A stretch of 5,552 bases of DNA from Actinomycetales bacterium (GTDB lineage Bacteria > Actinomycetota > Actinomycetes > S36-B12). Shown one piece after another: positions 1 to 5,220 of this stretch (positions are counted from its first letter, which is position 1; every line of letters starts with the position of its first letter). The position numbers and the translations under genes were made by a program. The notes beneath the pieces are model-generated. The model saw only the letters and a program-made list of their open reading frames with translations, was not told where the DNA came from and did no database searches. Location: positions 1 through 5,552 of the forward strand of contig JAFIHP010000374.1 in the NCBI GenBank assembly GCA_017849335.1. The letters are read 5' to 3'.

Positions 1-1
1 C

Positions 2-457
2 GGACGCGGCGGCGACCCCGGACGCGTCCACCGGCAGGCCGGCGACGAGCGTCACGAGGATCGCTCCCCAGCCCGCGGCGGGAACCACGGAGCCGGCGAC
101 GATCGCGCCTTCCCACAGGCCGCGCCAGCGCCGGACGCCGCCCCAACAGCGACACAACAACGCGACCCCGAGCACGACGAGCGCGATCACGATGGTCAGC
201 ACCGGGAGGTACAGCGAGCTCAGCACCGTCGCGTACCAGCCGGGGAAGGCGGCGAACATCGCCCCGACAGCGGCGAGCAGCCACACCTCGTTCCCGTCCC
301 ACACCGGGCCGATCGTGTTGATGAGAACGCGCCGGTCGGTGTCGTCCCGGCCGAGGACGGGCAGGAGCATCCCGACGCCGAAGTCGAATCCCTCGAGTGC
401 GAGGTAGCCGACCCAGAGGACGGCTACGGCGACGAACCAGCCGGTCGTCAGATCCAC
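2..457 (-). CDS. cydB: Cytochrome bd quinol oxidase subunit II, N-terminal part (cut by window edge)
   Basis: CydB is the membrane subunit that pairs with CydA in cytochrome bd, a quinol:O2 oxidoreductase of the cytoplasmic membrane. The reading frame runs from GTG at 457 to the left edge, giving 152 residues of a family usually around 330-380 long. It opens with a hydrophobic helix (about residues 7-28) leading into GFDFGVGMLLPVLGR (23-37). This is followed by the family signature DRRVLINTIGPVWDGNEVWL (41-60) and further hydrophobic segments at about 62-72, 80-101 and 118-140. These match the start of E. coli CydB closely in order and spacing. AGGAGG lies just upstream of the GTG and overlaps the end of cydA, whose stop codon is only 8 bases away, so the two genes form one tight operon. 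Nothing in the visible part looks broken. Confidence 0.95.
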   Translation of the reverse strand, partial: MDLTTGWFVAVAVLWVGYLALEGFDFGVGMLLPVLGRDDTDRRVLINTIGPVWDGNEVWLLAAVGAMFAAFPGWYATVLSSLYLPVLTIVIALVVLGVALLCRCWGGVRRWRGLWEGAIVAGSVVPAAGWGAILVTLVAGLPVDASGVAAAS

Positions 458-465
458 GAGTCCTC

Positions 466-1914
466 CTAGTAGGCGAAGGTGAGGACGGGTCCGCGGTCCT
501 GCGGCTCGTCGGCGCCCTGGTCGTACGGGTCGGTCGCCGGCGGCGCGCCGGCGCGGACCGTCCGGACGATCAACGCGGTCTCCACGACCGCGAGCACGGC
601 GTAGACGGCCGTTAGCACCCCGAGTGAGATCGCCGCGGACGTCACGTCGACACCGGGCGAGACGCCGTGGTCGGTCGTCATCACGCCGAAGACGACCCAC
701 GGCTGGCGGCCGACCTCGGTGAAGATCCACCCGAACGAGCTGCCGGCGACGGCGGCGACGGGAAGGGCGACCGCGAACGGCGCCAGCCACCGCGTCGTCG
801 GCACCCGACCACGACGCGTGACCCACACGATGACGGCCGATCCGGCGGCCGCGGCCATCCCGAGGCCGATCATCAGACGGAATGTCCAGTACGTCACGGG
901 GATCGTCGGCACGTAGTCGCCGGTCTGGTAGGCCGTCGACGCGGGATCGGCGCCGTAGGTCGCGCGGTACTGCGCGCGCAGGTCGTCGATGCCCTGCACG
1001 GAGCCGTCGAAGGACCCGGTCGCCAGGAACGACAGCAGGCACGGGACGGTGAGCGACCAGCGCTCGCGCTCGCCGTCGAGCGAGCCGACGGTCAGCACGG
1101 AGAAGGGGGCGCAGCCGTCCCGGGACTCGTAGAGGCCCTCGGCGGCGGCCATCTTCATCGGCTGCACCTCGGTCATGACCTTGCCCTGGGCGTCCCCGGA
1201 GAATGCGACGCCGATCCCGGCGACCAGCGCCACGCTCGCGCCGACGCGCACGAGCGTGAGGTACATCGGCCGGTCGGCACGGAACCGTTTGCGCGTGAAC
1301 AGCCAGGTGCCGACGGCGACCAGGAACGCGCCGGCCGCGAGGTACGACGCGAGGACGACGTGCGGGAACGTCACGAGCTGGACGGGGTTGAGCATCACCG
1401 CGCCGAAGTCGGTGAGGACCGCCCGGTCGGACTGCTCGTCGATCCGGTACCCGACCGGGTTCTGCATCCACGAGTTGGCCGCGAGGATGAACCACGCGGA
1501 TGCGAGCGTGCCGACGTGGACGACCCACATGCACGCGGCGTGCACCGCACGCGGCAGGCGTCCCCAGCCGAAGATCCACAGGCCCAGGAACGTCGACTCC
1601 AGGAAGAACGCGAGGAGGGCCTCCAGCGCCAGCGGGGCGCCGAAGACGTCGCCGACGTAGCGGGAGTAGGAGCTCCAGTTCATCCCGAACTGGAACTCCT
1701 GCACGATCCCGGTGACGACGCCGACCGCGACGTTGATGAGCAGCAGCGTGCCGAGGAATCGCGTGAGCCGCAGCAGCTCCGGTCGCCGCGTGAGGATCCA
1801 CCACGTCTCGAACGCGGCGACGACGGCGCTCAGGCCGATGGTCAGGGGGACGAACAGGAAGTGGAACACGGTGACGGCGCCGAACTGGAGCCGGGCGATG
1901 TCGACGACGTCCAT
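466..1914 (-). CDS. cydA: Cytochrome bd quinol oxidase subunit I
   Basis: CydA is the catalytic, heme-bearing subunit of cytochrome bd. It oxidises quinol and reduces O2 to water with high oxygen affinity. The 482-residue product has the family's key residues: His18 (heme b595 ligand, E. coli His19), Glu98 and Glu106 (E. coli Glu99/Glu107), His185 and Met348 (heme b558 ligands), Lys254 and Glu259 in the Q-loop, and GRQPW at 402-406. The Q-loop is of the short type usual in actinobacteria, and about nine membrane helices are visible. The frame stays open far upstream, but ATG at 1914 is the start because it gives the canonical MDVVDIARLQFG N-terminus and is preceded by AAGGGA. An upstream start would run through the operators and into the divergent repressor gene. 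The charged tail after residue 455 is not conserved in the family as I know it. Two BlaI-type operators lie 12-47 bases upstream of the start. Confidence 0.97.
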   Translation of the reverse strand: MDVVDIARLQFGAVTVFHFLFVPLTIGLSAVVAAFETWWILTRRPELLRLTRFLGTLLLINVAVGVVTGIVQEFQFGMNWSSYSRYVGDVFGAPLALEALLAFFLESTFLGLWIFGWGRLPRAVHAACMWVVHVGTLASAWFILAANSWMQNPVGYRIDEQSDRAVLTDFGAVMLNPVQLVTFPHVVLASYLAAGAFLVAVGTWLFTRKRFRADRPMYLTLVRVGASVALVAGIGVAFSGDAQGKVMTEVQPMKMAAAEGLYESRDGCAPFSVLTVGSLDGERERWSLTVPCLLSFLATGSFDGSVQGIDDLRAQYRATYGADPASTAYQTGDYVPTIPVTYWTFRLMIGLGMAAAAGSAVIVWVTRRGRVPTTRWLAPFAVALPVAAVAGSSFGWIFTEVGRQPWVVFGVMTTDHGVSPGVDVTSAAISLGVLTAVYAVLAVVETALIVRTVRAGAPPATDPYDQGADEPQDRGPVLTFAY

Positions 1915-1925
1915 GGCGTCCCTTC

Positions 1926-1942
1926 TACTACGACGCGTAGTA
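1926..1942. promoter_or_regulatory. BlaI/MecI-type operator, site 1 (cydA-proximal)
   Basis: This is a perfect inverted repeat, TACTACG-ACG-CGTAGTA, with arms of 7 and a spacer of 3. It has the TACTA/TAGTA half-sites typical of operators bound by BlaI, MecI and related winged-helix dimers. It lies just upstream of the cydA ribosome binding site and so within its 5' leader or promoter. A gene for such a repressor starts 48 bases away. Binding here would be expected to block cydA transcription. The match is by motif only. Confidence 0.85.
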
Positions 1943-1944
1943 AC

Positions 1945-1961
1945 TACTACGGAGCGTAGTA
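1945..1961. promoter_or_regulatory. BlaI/MecI-type operator, site 2 (repressor-proximal)
   Basis: This is a second perfect inverted repeat, TACTACG-GAG-CGTAGTA, with arms identical to site 1 and centred 19 bp from it. Its right arm covers the position expected for the -35 element of the repressor gene, if that gene starts transcription at its GTG. On the other strand it contains TACGCT (1958-1953), a possible -10 of cydA with no good -35. Two adjacent sites suggest cooperative binding by two dimers and joint control of both divergent transcripts. Confidence 0.85.
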
Positions 1962-1977
1962 CGGAGATCCACGTAGG

Positions 1978-1990
1978 TATGCTCGGGTCG
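1978..1990 (+). promoter_or_regulatory. Candidate -10 and start point of a leaderless repressor transcript
   Basis: TATGCT at 1978-1983 fits the actinobacterial -10 pattern TAnnnT. Its last base is exactly 7 positions before G1990, the first base of the repressor's GTG codon, which is the normal distance from -10 to the transcription start. No usable Shine-Dalgarno sequence precedes this GTG. Together these suggest a leaderless mRNA, which is common in actinobacteria. The corresponding -35 position (1955-1960) has no consensus and lies under operator site 2. Confidence 0.5.
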
Positions 1991-2385
1991 TGGTCATCCC
2001 CTTCAACGGCCGACTGGGCGAGCTCGAGCGCGCGGTCATGGACCACCTGTGGGACACCTGCGACGCCGATCCCGCCGCGACGGTCACGGTCCGCGACCTG
2101 CACGAGGCCCTCGAGGCCGACCGGCGCCTCGCGTACACGACCGTCATGACCGTCCTGGACCGGCTGGCGCGCAAGGACCTCGTGGTCCAGGAGCGCGACG
2201 GCCGCGCCTACCGGTACCGGGCGCGCGCCGGGCGCGCCGCGATGACCGCGGCGCTCATGCACGACGCGCTGGAGGACTTCGCGCACGACGACCGGCGTAC
2301 GGCACTGGTCGCCTTCGTCGACGTCGCCAGCCCGGACGAGCTCGAGGCGCTGCGGCAGGCGCTGGACCGGGTCCGCGGGTCGTGA
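1990..2385 (+). CDS. BlaI/MecI/CopY-family transcriptional repressor
   Basis: This is a 131-residue winged-helix repressor of the penicillinase-repressor family, which binds TACTA-type dyads as a dimer. The N-terminal GRLGELERAVMDHLWD (7-22) is the family opening. The recognition helix region is LAYTTVMTVLDRLARKDLV (47-65) and the wing is RDGRAYRYRA (69-78). The C-terminal helices from about residue 84 onward form the dimerisation part. Length is typical of the family. In MecI and BlaI the inactivating cut falls at an Asn-Phe bond; aligning by eye, the equivalent here appears to be Ala108-Phe109, so the cleavage site may differ. The start at GTG 1990 gives the conserved N-terminus and seems leaderless. 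The gene overlaps the following peptidase gene by four bases and diverges from cydA across two matching operators. This makes cydAB and itself the likely targets rather than a beta-lactamase, which is not present in the window. Confidence 0.93.
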   Translation: MVIPFNGRLGELERAVMDHLWDTCDADPAATVTVRDLHEALEADRRLAYTTVMTVLDRLARKDLVVQERDGRAYRYRARAGRAAMTAALMHDALEDFAHDDRRTALVAFVDVASPDELEALRQALDRVRGS

Positions 2386-3287
2386 CGGCCGGGGTCCTGG
2401 CCGTCCTCGCGGTCGTGCTGGCCGGTCCGGTCCCCGCCGGGCTCGCGCGACTGCCCGCGTTCCGGCGCACCCCGGTGGCGGCGGTGATCGTGTGGCAGGC
2501 CGTCGCGCTCGCCGCGGTGCTCGCGGCGGTCGGCGCGGGTCTGGCCCTCGCGACGGACCGCGCCTGGCGCGAGGACCCGGGTCCCCTGTCGGCCGTCGTC
2601 GTCCTCGTCGCGGCCGGCGTCGCCGCGACCGTCGTCGTCCGGCTGCTGGCCTGTGGCCACCTGGTCGGTACGCGGATCCGCGCGCGCCGCAGGCGGTTCC
2701 GCTCGCACGTCGACCTCCTGGCCCACCGCGACCGTGAGCGGCCGGGCGTCCTGGTGGTGGAGCACGACGCGCCCGTCGCCTACTGCCTGCCGGCGATGGC
2801 CGCCTCCCGGGTCGTCGTGTCGACGGGCACGATCCGCCTGCTGAGCTCGGCAGAGCTGGACGCGGTCATCGCGCACGAGCGGGCGCACGTCCGCGGGCGG
2901 CACGACCTGGTGCTGGAGGCCTTCTCGGTGATCCAGCGGGCGTTCCCGCGGTGGGTGGCGAGCCGGGCCGCGCTCGACGAGGTGTCCGTGCTGGTCGAGG
3001 TCCTCGCCGACCGCGCCGCCGTCCGACGGCACGGCAGTGACCCGGTCGCCCACGCGCTCGTCGCCCTCGCCGCAGGCGACGGGACGTCGACCGCCGCGGA
3101 GGGTGTCGGGCTGGACCTGCGCGGCTCCGGGCGCACGGCCCTCGCGCGGGTCGGCCTGCTGGGGCGAGCATCCCGTCCGGTCCGCGACGCGGTGCAGTCG
3201 GCCGCTCTCGTCACCGCCGCGGCGGCGCTCCTCGTGCTTCCCACGGTGCTCGTCGTGCGTCCCTGGCTCGCGTCCCTGGCCGGCTAG
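2382..3287 (+). CDS. BlaR1-like M56-family membrane metallopeptidase without a sensor domain
   Basis: This is a 301-residue integral membrane zinc peptidase, the usual partner of BlaI-type repressors; in BlaR1/MecR1 systems it triggers repressor cleavage. Hydrophobic segments lie at about 3-20, 32-57, 69-92 and 271-292. The cytoplasmic catalytic region carries AVIAHERAHVRGRHDL (161-176), with zinc ligands His165 and His169 and catalytic Glu166. Glu206 in VEVLADRAA is the likely third ligand. Start GTG at 2382 lies in the sequence GTGA, overlapping the repressor stop, so translation is probably coupled; no clear ribosome binding site is visible. BlaR1 and MecR1 are nearly twice as long because of an extracellular penicillin-binding domain after the last helix. 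Here the protein ends about 9 residues after that helix, so the sensor domain is absent and the signal is unknown. A short sensor-less partner of this kind is also known from mycobacteria. Confidence 0.92.
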   Translation: MTAGVLAVLAVVLAGPVPAGLARLPAFRRTPVAAVIVWQAVALAAVLAAVGAGLALATDRAWREDPGPLSAVVVLVAAGVAATVVVRLLACGHLVGTRIRARRRRFRSHVDLLAHRDRERPGVLVVEHDAPVAYCLPAMAASRVVVSTGTIRLLSSAELDAVIAHERAHVRGRHDLVLEAFSVIQRAFPRWVASRAALDEVSVLVEVLADRAAVRRHGSDPVAHALVALAAGDGTSTAAEGVGLDLRGSGRTALARVGLLGRASRPVRDAVQSAALVTAAAALLVLPTVLVVRPWLASLAG

Positions 3288-3315
3288 CACCACGATTCTC
3301 CGAGTCGGCGTGGTG
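3288..3315 (+). terminator. Hairpin just after the M56 gene, possible terminator
   Basis: CACCACG (3288-3294) can pair with CGTGGTG (3309-3315). Inside it CCG (3300-3302) pairs with CGG (3306-3308) around a 3-base loop. The result is a 10-bp GC-rich stem with one 5-base bulge, starting on the base after the stop codon. No T-tract follows, which is not unusual in high-GC actinobacteria. An alternative 5-bp hairpin, GTGGG/CCCAC (3313-3324), overlaps its right side. Confidence 0.4.
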
Positions 3316-3329
3316 GGCACCCACGGCGC

Positions 3330-3360
3330 CTGACAGTTGCGAATCTTTCGCAGCTACATT
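3330..3360 (+). promoter_or_regulatory. Candidate def promoter (-35 CTGACA, -10 TACATT)
   Basis: CTGACA (3330-3335) matches the -35 consensus at five of six positions and TACATT (3355-3360) fits TAnnnT. The 19-base spacer is longer than the ideal 17-18. Transcription would begin near 3367, about 44 bases before the def start. The spacer is filled by the dyad described separately, a classic arrangement for repression by blocking RNA polymerase. Confidence 0.5.
3337..3353. promoter_or_regulatory. Nur/Fur-family-like box upstream of def
   Basis: TTGCGA-ATCTT-TCGCAG contains the perfect inverted repeat TGCGAA-TCT-TTCGCA (3338-3352). It agrees with the Nur box pattern tTGCaa-N5-ttGCAA at nine of twelve half-site positions. 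It is identical at 11 of 17 positions to the dyad upstream of the superoxide dismutase gene at 4001. It sits exactly between the candidate -35 and -10 of def. The binding protein is inferred from the motif; it could be another Fur-family regulator. Confidence 0.5.
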
Positions 3361-3410
3361 GGCGTCGAGATGGCGATCCGCGCCTGAGTCATGCCGCCGC
3401 AGGGAGCCCG

Positions 3411-3969
3411 ATGCCGGAGCGCGACCCCCATTCACACGCTGCCTCAGGTGTTGTCCGACCAGTCGCGCTCTACGGCCATCCGGTTCTGAGTCGTGCGTGC
3501 CGGCCGGTCACCGTGTTCGACGACGAGCTCGGGCGGCTGGTCGTGGACATGTTCGCGACGATGTACGCCGCGGAGGGGGTCGGGCTGGCCGCGAACCAGA
3601 TCGGCGTCGACGCCCGCGTGTTCGTCGTCGACTGTCCGGACGCGTCGGGTCGGCATACCGTCGCGCACGTCGTCAACCCCGTGCTCGAGGAGCCGACCGA
3701 TCGCGAGCTGGTCACTGAGCCCGAGGGGTGTCTGTCCGTGCCGGGCGCCTACGGCGACCTGGCCCGGCTGGCGACCGTCGCGGTGCAGGGTGTCGACCGG
3801 CACGGGGACCCGGTACGCCTGGTCGGGACCGGTCTTCTTGCGCGGTGCTTCCAGCACGAGGTCGCACCTCGACGGGATCGTCTACGTCGACCGGCTGTCG
3901 CGACGCGAGCGGTCGCGGCGGCTCGAGGAGGTCCGGCAGCCGGCCTATCCGACGCTCGCGCGGCCGTGA
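3411..3969 (+). pseudogene. def: Peptide deformylase, frameshifted within the HExxH motif
   Basis: Peptide deformylase is a cytosolic Fe2+-dependent enzyme that removes the formyl group from the N-terminal methionine of new proteins. ATG 3411 follows AGGGAG (3401-3406). Motif 1 GVGLAANQIG is at 56-65 and motif 2 EGCLSVPG at 105-112, with metal ligand Cys107. Motif 3 begins CFQHEV at 146-151 (His149, Glu150). After codon 151 the frame is lost: one base (G3864) precedes CAC CTC GAC GGG, which resumes in the +1 frame as HLDGIVYVDRLSRRERSRRL and ends at TGA 3969. The family pattern HExDHLDG implies that two bases of an Asp codon are missing. Restored, the protein would be 186 residues, a normal length. 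Without repair, the original frame runs on to 3995 with a meaningless tail lacking the second metal-binding His, so the product should be inactive. A sequencing error cannot be excluded. A second def copy elsewhere would be expected. Confidence 0.85.
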
Positions 3970-4000
3970 GCGGACGCCCGGGTGCTATGCGCTAGCGTTC

Positions 4001-4017
4001 TCGCAAATAGTTTGCAA
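4001..4017. promoter_or_regulatory. Nur-box-like operator upstream of superoxide dismutase
   Basis: TCGCAA-ATAGT-TTGCAA differs at one half-site position from the Nur box tTGCaa-N5-ttGCAA. Nur is the nickel-responsive Fur-family repressor known in Streptomyces to control the Fe superoxide dismutase gene sodF. The site ends 17 bases before the sod ATG, overlapping the likely promoter or transcript start. Possible -10 elements are TAGCGT (3993-3998) or TAGTTT (4008-4013), with no convincing -35. The position directly in front of a Fe/Mn SOD gene strengthens the call. Confidence 0.65.
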
Positions 4018-4034
4018 TAGCGAAGGGGACGCAT

Positions 4035-4628
4035 ATGTACACGCTGCCCGACCTGCCCTATGACTTCGGGGCGCTGGAGCCCGCAATGAGCGGGCAGATC
4101 CTCGAACTGCACCACGACAAGCACCACGCCGCCTACGTGAAGGGCGCGAACGACACCCTCGAGCAGCTCGCCGAGGCCCGCGCGGCGGGAGCCCTCGGTG
4201 GCCTGGTCGGCCTGGAGAAGACGTTGGCCTTCAACCTCTCCGGCCACGTCCTGCACTCGATCTTCTGGACCAACCTCTCCCCGGACGGCGGCGACAAGCC
4301 GGCCGGCGATCTGGCCGACCTCATCGACCGGGACTTCGGGTCGTTCGACGCGTTCAAGGCTCAGCTGACCACGGCAACGCAGTCGGTGCAGGGCTCCGGC
4401 TGGGGCGTGCTCGCCTGGGAGCCGCTCGGCGAACGCCTCGTCGTGACCCAGGTCTACGACCACCACGGCAACGTCGGCATCGGCTCCACGCCCGTGCTGG
4501 TCTTCGACGCGTGGGAGCACGCCTACTACTTGCAGTACAAGAACGTCCGCCCGGACTACGTCACCCGGTTGTGGGACCTGGTCAACTGGGACGACGTCAC
4601 CGCCCGGCTCGCGGCCGCGCGGGCCTGA
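4035..4628 (+). CDS. sodA: Fe/Mn-family superoxide dismutase
   Basis: This cytosolic enzyme converts superoxide to O2 and H2O2 at a single Fe or Mn centre. The 197-residue product is a normal length and complete. It opens with YTLPDLPYDFGALEP (2-16) and carries the four metal ligands: His26 in LHHDKHH, His74 in HSIFW, and Asp158 and His162 in FDAWEHAYYLQY (157-168). YDHHGN (141-146) covers the outer-sphere position that is Gln in Mn enzymes and His in the mycobacterial Fe enzyme, so His here leans toward Fe, but metal choice cannot be settled from sequence alone. ATG 4035 follows AAGGGG (4024-4028). The Nur-like box just upstream supports nickel-dependent repression, as for Streptomyces sodF; the symbol sodF could apply equally well. 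The next gene begins inside its stop codon. Confidence 0.96.
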   Translation: MYTLPDLPYDFGALEPAMSGQILELHHDKHHAAYVKGANDTLEQLAEARAAGALGGLVGLEKTLAFNLSGHVLHSIFWTNLSPDGGDKPAGDLADLIDRDFGSFDAFKAQLTTATQSVQGSGWGVLAWEPLGERLVVTQVYDHHGNVGIGSTPVLVFDAWEHAYYLQYKNVRPDYVTRLWDLVNWDDVTARLAAARA

Positions 4629-4918
4629 TGTCGTCCCTCCCCCTCGCGGCGGTCGAGCCGGTGCAGCGGGCCGCGGCGTTCGTCGCGGCCCGCTCCCGGG
4701 GAGACCGGGAAGCAGCCCAGGCGCTGCTTGCCGACTTCGCGGACGACGGAGAGCGGGTCGTCGCGTTCTGCCTCCTGTCCGAGCTCGCGATCCGGCTGCT
4801 CGCCGACGCCGACGGGGGCGACGTCGACGCCATCGCGAGCCGCCTGGCCGTCCAGATCGCCCAGGCTGGCTCGCGTGACGCCGGGCCTCTGCCGGACTGC
4901 CTGCCGCCGGCCGTGTGA
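4628..4918 (+). CDS. Small hypothetical protein coupled to superoxide dismutase
   Basis: I do not recognise a family for this 96-residue protein. It begins at the ATG of TGATG, sharing one base with the sod stop codon, so translation is very probably coupled to sod and no separate ribosome binding site is needed. The frame continues open upstream into sod, but only as an out-of-frame shadow. The sequence is rich in Ala, Leu, Asp and Arg and looks entirely helical, with likely helices around 8-36 (PVQRAAAFVAARSRGDREAA), 41-59 (GERVVAFCLLSELAIRLL) and 64-80. There is no signal peptide, membrane segment or metal motif; cysteines occur at 48 and 91. It could be a small cytosolic helical-bundle protein. 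It converges with the minus-strand gene ending at 4936, only 17 bases away. Confidence 0.75.
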   Translation: MSSLPLAAVEPVQRAAAFVAARSRGDREAAQALLADFADDGERVVAFCLLSELAIRLLADADGGDVDAIASRLAVQIAQAGSRDAGPLPDCLPPAV

Positions 4919-4935
4919 CGGGCAACGCGGGAGCT

Positions 4936-5193
4936 CTAGAGCCAGCGGGCGACGCCCTTGTGGCCCGAGCAGGTCCCGCTGTGGTGCTGCGAGAACGACC
5001 ACGTCCCGTCGCGGCACTTCGCGGTCGCGCCGGCCGGCTGCCGGGCCGCTGCGGTCGGGCGCTTGACGCAGTTCCCCGACGAGTTCTCGTAGTAGCCGCT
5101 CCGGCAGGCCGGCGCGGCCGCCTGCGCGGGTGCGCCGAGCAGGCCGATCGACACGACGGACGCCGCCAGCATGACGGCGAGGACCTTCTTCAC
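4936..5193 (-). CDS. Small secreted four-cysteine protein, DUF3761-like
   Basis: This 85-residue precursor has a clear Sec signal peptide: MKKVL, a hydrophobic core (5-20), then APAQA with likely cleavage after Ala25. The mature part of about 60 residues has four cysteines (30, 42, 60, 75) that could form two disulfides outside the cell. The C-terminus, KCRDGTWSFSQHHSGTCSGH followed by KGVARWL, matches the pattern I know for DUF3761 proteins, in which a CRDGTYS...SGTCSxHGGVxxWL core ends the protein; function is unknown. The start is GTG 5193, giving the normal signal peptide, and GGGAG lies 5 bases upstream of it. The gene stands alone, converging with the small gene downstream of sod and following the arsA end by about 105 bases. 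The DUF assignment is from memory of the motif. Confidence 0.85.
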   Translation of the reverse strand: MKKVLAVMLAASVVSIGLLGAPAQAAAPACRSGYYENSSGNCVKRPTAAARQPAGATAKCRDGTWSFSQHHSGTCSGHKGVARWL

Positions 5194-5220
5194 GACGACT
5201 CCCAGGGCGGACAGCCTGCG

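Noticed and set aside
667..1959. Long plus-strand open frame of about 430 codons opposite cydA
   Set aside because: Its translation is Arg/Glu/Gly-rich and without domains, while the minus strand encodes an excellent CydA; long antisense frames are expected in coding DNA of this GC content.
1915..2286. N-terminal extension of the cydA frame into the repressor gene
   Set aside because: The extra residues would cross both operators and overlap the repressor on the opposite strand; ATG 1914 gives the conserved CydA N-terminus with a ribosome binding site.
2208..3320. Long minus-strand frame opposite the M56 gene
   Set aside because: Low-complexity Arg/Gly/Asp-rich translation; the plus strand has the HExxH peptidase.
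3855..3870. Programmed +1 frameshift in def
   Set aside because: Skipping G3864 would give HEVHLDG, with only one residue between Glu and the second His, which does not restore HExxH. Only a rare -2 shift would, and no slippery sequence or stimulator is evident beyond a small hairpin.
3945..4925. Long minus-strand frame opposite superoxide dismutase
   Set aside because: It is the antisense shadow of a clear SOD gene and of the following small gene, with a proline/arginine-rich N-terminal part and no recognisable domain.
4933..4942. GCTCTAGAGC palindrome at the end of the secreted-protein gene
   Set aside because: A loop-less 10-base palindrome cannot form a normal terminator hairpin, and there is no T-tract; most likely chance.
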